Below, piece after piece: positions 63,307 to 64,000 of a stretch of 64,000 nt of DNA. The stretch's first letter is position 1, and each line of letters opens with the position of its first letter. Source of the stretch: Acetobacter sp. Lineage in GTDB: Bacteria; Pseudomonadota; Alphaproteobacteria; Acetobacterales; Acetobacteraceae. Below the pieces are notes generated by a model. It made no database searches. It was not told the origin of the DNA and was given only the letters and a program-made list of their open reading frames with translations. Location: the NCBI RefSeq assembly GCF_022483985.1, contig NZ_JAKVME010000003.1, positions 85,001 through 149,000 on the forward strand, read 5' to 3'. The position numbers were made by a program, and so were the translations under genes.

Positions 63307-63403
63307 GGGGGCGCTGCCCCGGACCCCGCCAAAGGCGCGCCTTTGGAAACCGTTTATTTACAACAAAGTGGGGTCAAGGGCCTGCGGTCCCTTGCGGGTG
63401 CAG
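63307..63403. repeat. Dispersed intergenic repeat R2, copy 3
   Basis: GGGGCGCTGCCCCGGACCCC, GCCAAAGGCGCGCCTTTGGA, AACCGTTTATTTACAACAAA, then GTCAAGGGCCTGCGGTCCCT and TGCGGGTG. The most regular copy, with strong palindromes. Confidence 0.78.
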
Positions 63404-63636
63404 ACAGAGACCGAGACCGCGTCAACCTCCGCAAAGGGCAGTCAGTCATACCAACAGTATAACCCCGGAGGCTCCTGCTCTTTGTTTTGACGAGCATCCT
63501 CACGTGCTTGAGTGAGTCCATTTAACCTGATGAAGAGACTCGCTAAAACAACAAACCAGAGCATCAGGTAACCCGCCTCCCCTGATCCCGCGCATGGTGT
63601 CCGGTGGTTCTTTCTACAAGCTACAAAACAAAAAAA

Positions 63637-63664
63637 GGGCGCTGAACAGTTCTGTCCAGCGCCC
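63637..63664 (-). terminator. Terminator of infC
   Basis: GGGCGCTG and CAGCGCCC arms with an ACAGTTCTGT-type loop, followed on the minus strand by a long T run. It is 26 bp beyond the infC stop. Confidence 0.92.
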
Positions 63665-63689
63665 CTTTCCCTGTCTTTAGCCGTCCGGA

Positions 63690-64000
63690 TCAGCGCGGTG
63701 CGAGAACCATAACCATCTGACGGTTTTCAAGCCTTGGCATCTGCTCGACCTTGGCTTCCTCTTCCATCTCGGTGCGGATACGCTCCAGAACCTTCACGCC
63801 AAGATCCTGATGCGCCATCTCGCGTCCGCGGAAACGGAGCGTGACCTTGACCTTGTCACCATCGCCAATGAACGACTTCATGGAGCGCATCTTAACCTGA
63901 TAGTCATTTTCGTCGATGTTCGGACGAACCTTGACTTCCTTGATCTCGATGACCTTCTGCTTCTTCCGCGCTTCGTTCCGCTTCTTCTGCTGTTCATACT
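63690..64000 (-). CDS. infC: Translation initiation factor IF-3, C-terminal part (5' end outside window)
   Basis: About 102 residues, open to the right edge. [15 protein letters not shown] is the interdomain linker. [19 protein letters not shown], then [19 protein letters not shown] and VMVLAPR are the conserved C-terminal domain. IF-3 keeps the ribosomal subunits apart and checks the start codon. Confidence 0.96.
   Translation of the reverse strand, partial: YEQQKKRNEARKKQKVIEIKEVKVRPNIDENDYQVKMRSMKSFIGDGDKVKVTLRFRGREMAHQDLGVKVLERIRTEMEEEAKVEQMPRLENRQMVMVLAPR

Larger units (their letters stand above)
63170..63689. other. Intergenic stretch after chvG
   Basis: 520 bp. It contains R2 copy 3 and the infC terminator. 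In many Alphaproteobacteria hprK follows chvG; here it does not. Confidence 0.6.

Noticed and set aside
1-64000. CRISPR arrays, rRNA, tRNA genes
   Set aside because: No regularly spaced repeats and no stretch that I could fold into a tRNA cloverleaf were noticed; the island uses a protein gene (guaA) as its att site, not a tRNA.

Overview
The window reads as a chromosomal segment of an acetic acid bacterium (Acetobacteraceae, Alphaproteobacteria). The main reasons are a sphingolipid locus of alphaproteobacterial type, a ChvG/ChvI two-component pair, a sigma-32 promoter of alphaproteobacterial form before dnaK, MlaA/MlaC, and dispersed intergenic hairpin repeats. The genus cannot be fixed from sequence reading alone.

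Layout. (1) 1-11.4 kb is a sphingolipid region: a fatty-acyl-AMP ligase (cut by the window edge), a dedicated acyl carrier protein and serine palmitoyltransferase. After a D-amino-acid dehydrogenase come a minus-strand pair (Tam41-like nucleotidyltransferase, lipid kinase) and a tightly overlapping plus-strand operon (metallophosphoesterase, LptF-like and LptG-like permeases, fatty-acid-hydroxylase-type membrane enzyme, nucleotidyltransferase). Together they look like a pathway that makes, decorates and perhaps exports a ceramide lipid. (2) 11.6-29.7 kb is an 18-kb defence island inserted in the 3' end of guaA. It has 16-bp att repeats, integrase arm-site repeats and a P4-type integrase. It carries Gabija (gajA frameshifted, gajB), an AbiE toxin-antitoxin, an AbiJ-NTD/Mrr-like nuclease, Hachiman (HamA, HamB), a PD-(D/E)XK plus TIR gene pair, an unknown gene plus HNH nuclease pair, and a MerR-like regulator. 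The integrase is split by an IS3-family element and truncated at its 3' end, so the island looks immobile. (3) 29.7-37.2 kb holds guaA, a secreted protein, nagA, an AT-rich patch with a double-glycine-leader peptide, a small acetyltransferase, an IS5-family element and a sodium/solute symporter.

(4) 37.2-41.4 kb is a small surface-glycan group (alpha/beta hydrolase, glycosyltransferase, O-antigen-ligase-like protein). (5) 41.8-52 kb is mixed housekeeping: an NfuA-type Fe-S carrier, an aldo/keto reductase, a solitary nuoM, mlaA-mlaC, a DUF2076 protein, a PEBP protein, a cold-shock protein, a GST and a solute-binding protein without a signal peptide. (6) 52-64 kb holds tldD, periplasmic trehalase, dnaJ, dnaK, grpE, chvI-chvG and the 3' part of infC.

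The best candidates for undescribed biology are the PD-(D/E)XK+TIR pair, the unknown+HNH pair, the composite AbiE/AbiJ-Mrr/Hachiman operon, the LptFG-like pair inside the sphingolipid locus, and the orphan GG-leader peptide. Family assignments come from reading motifs; no database search was run.
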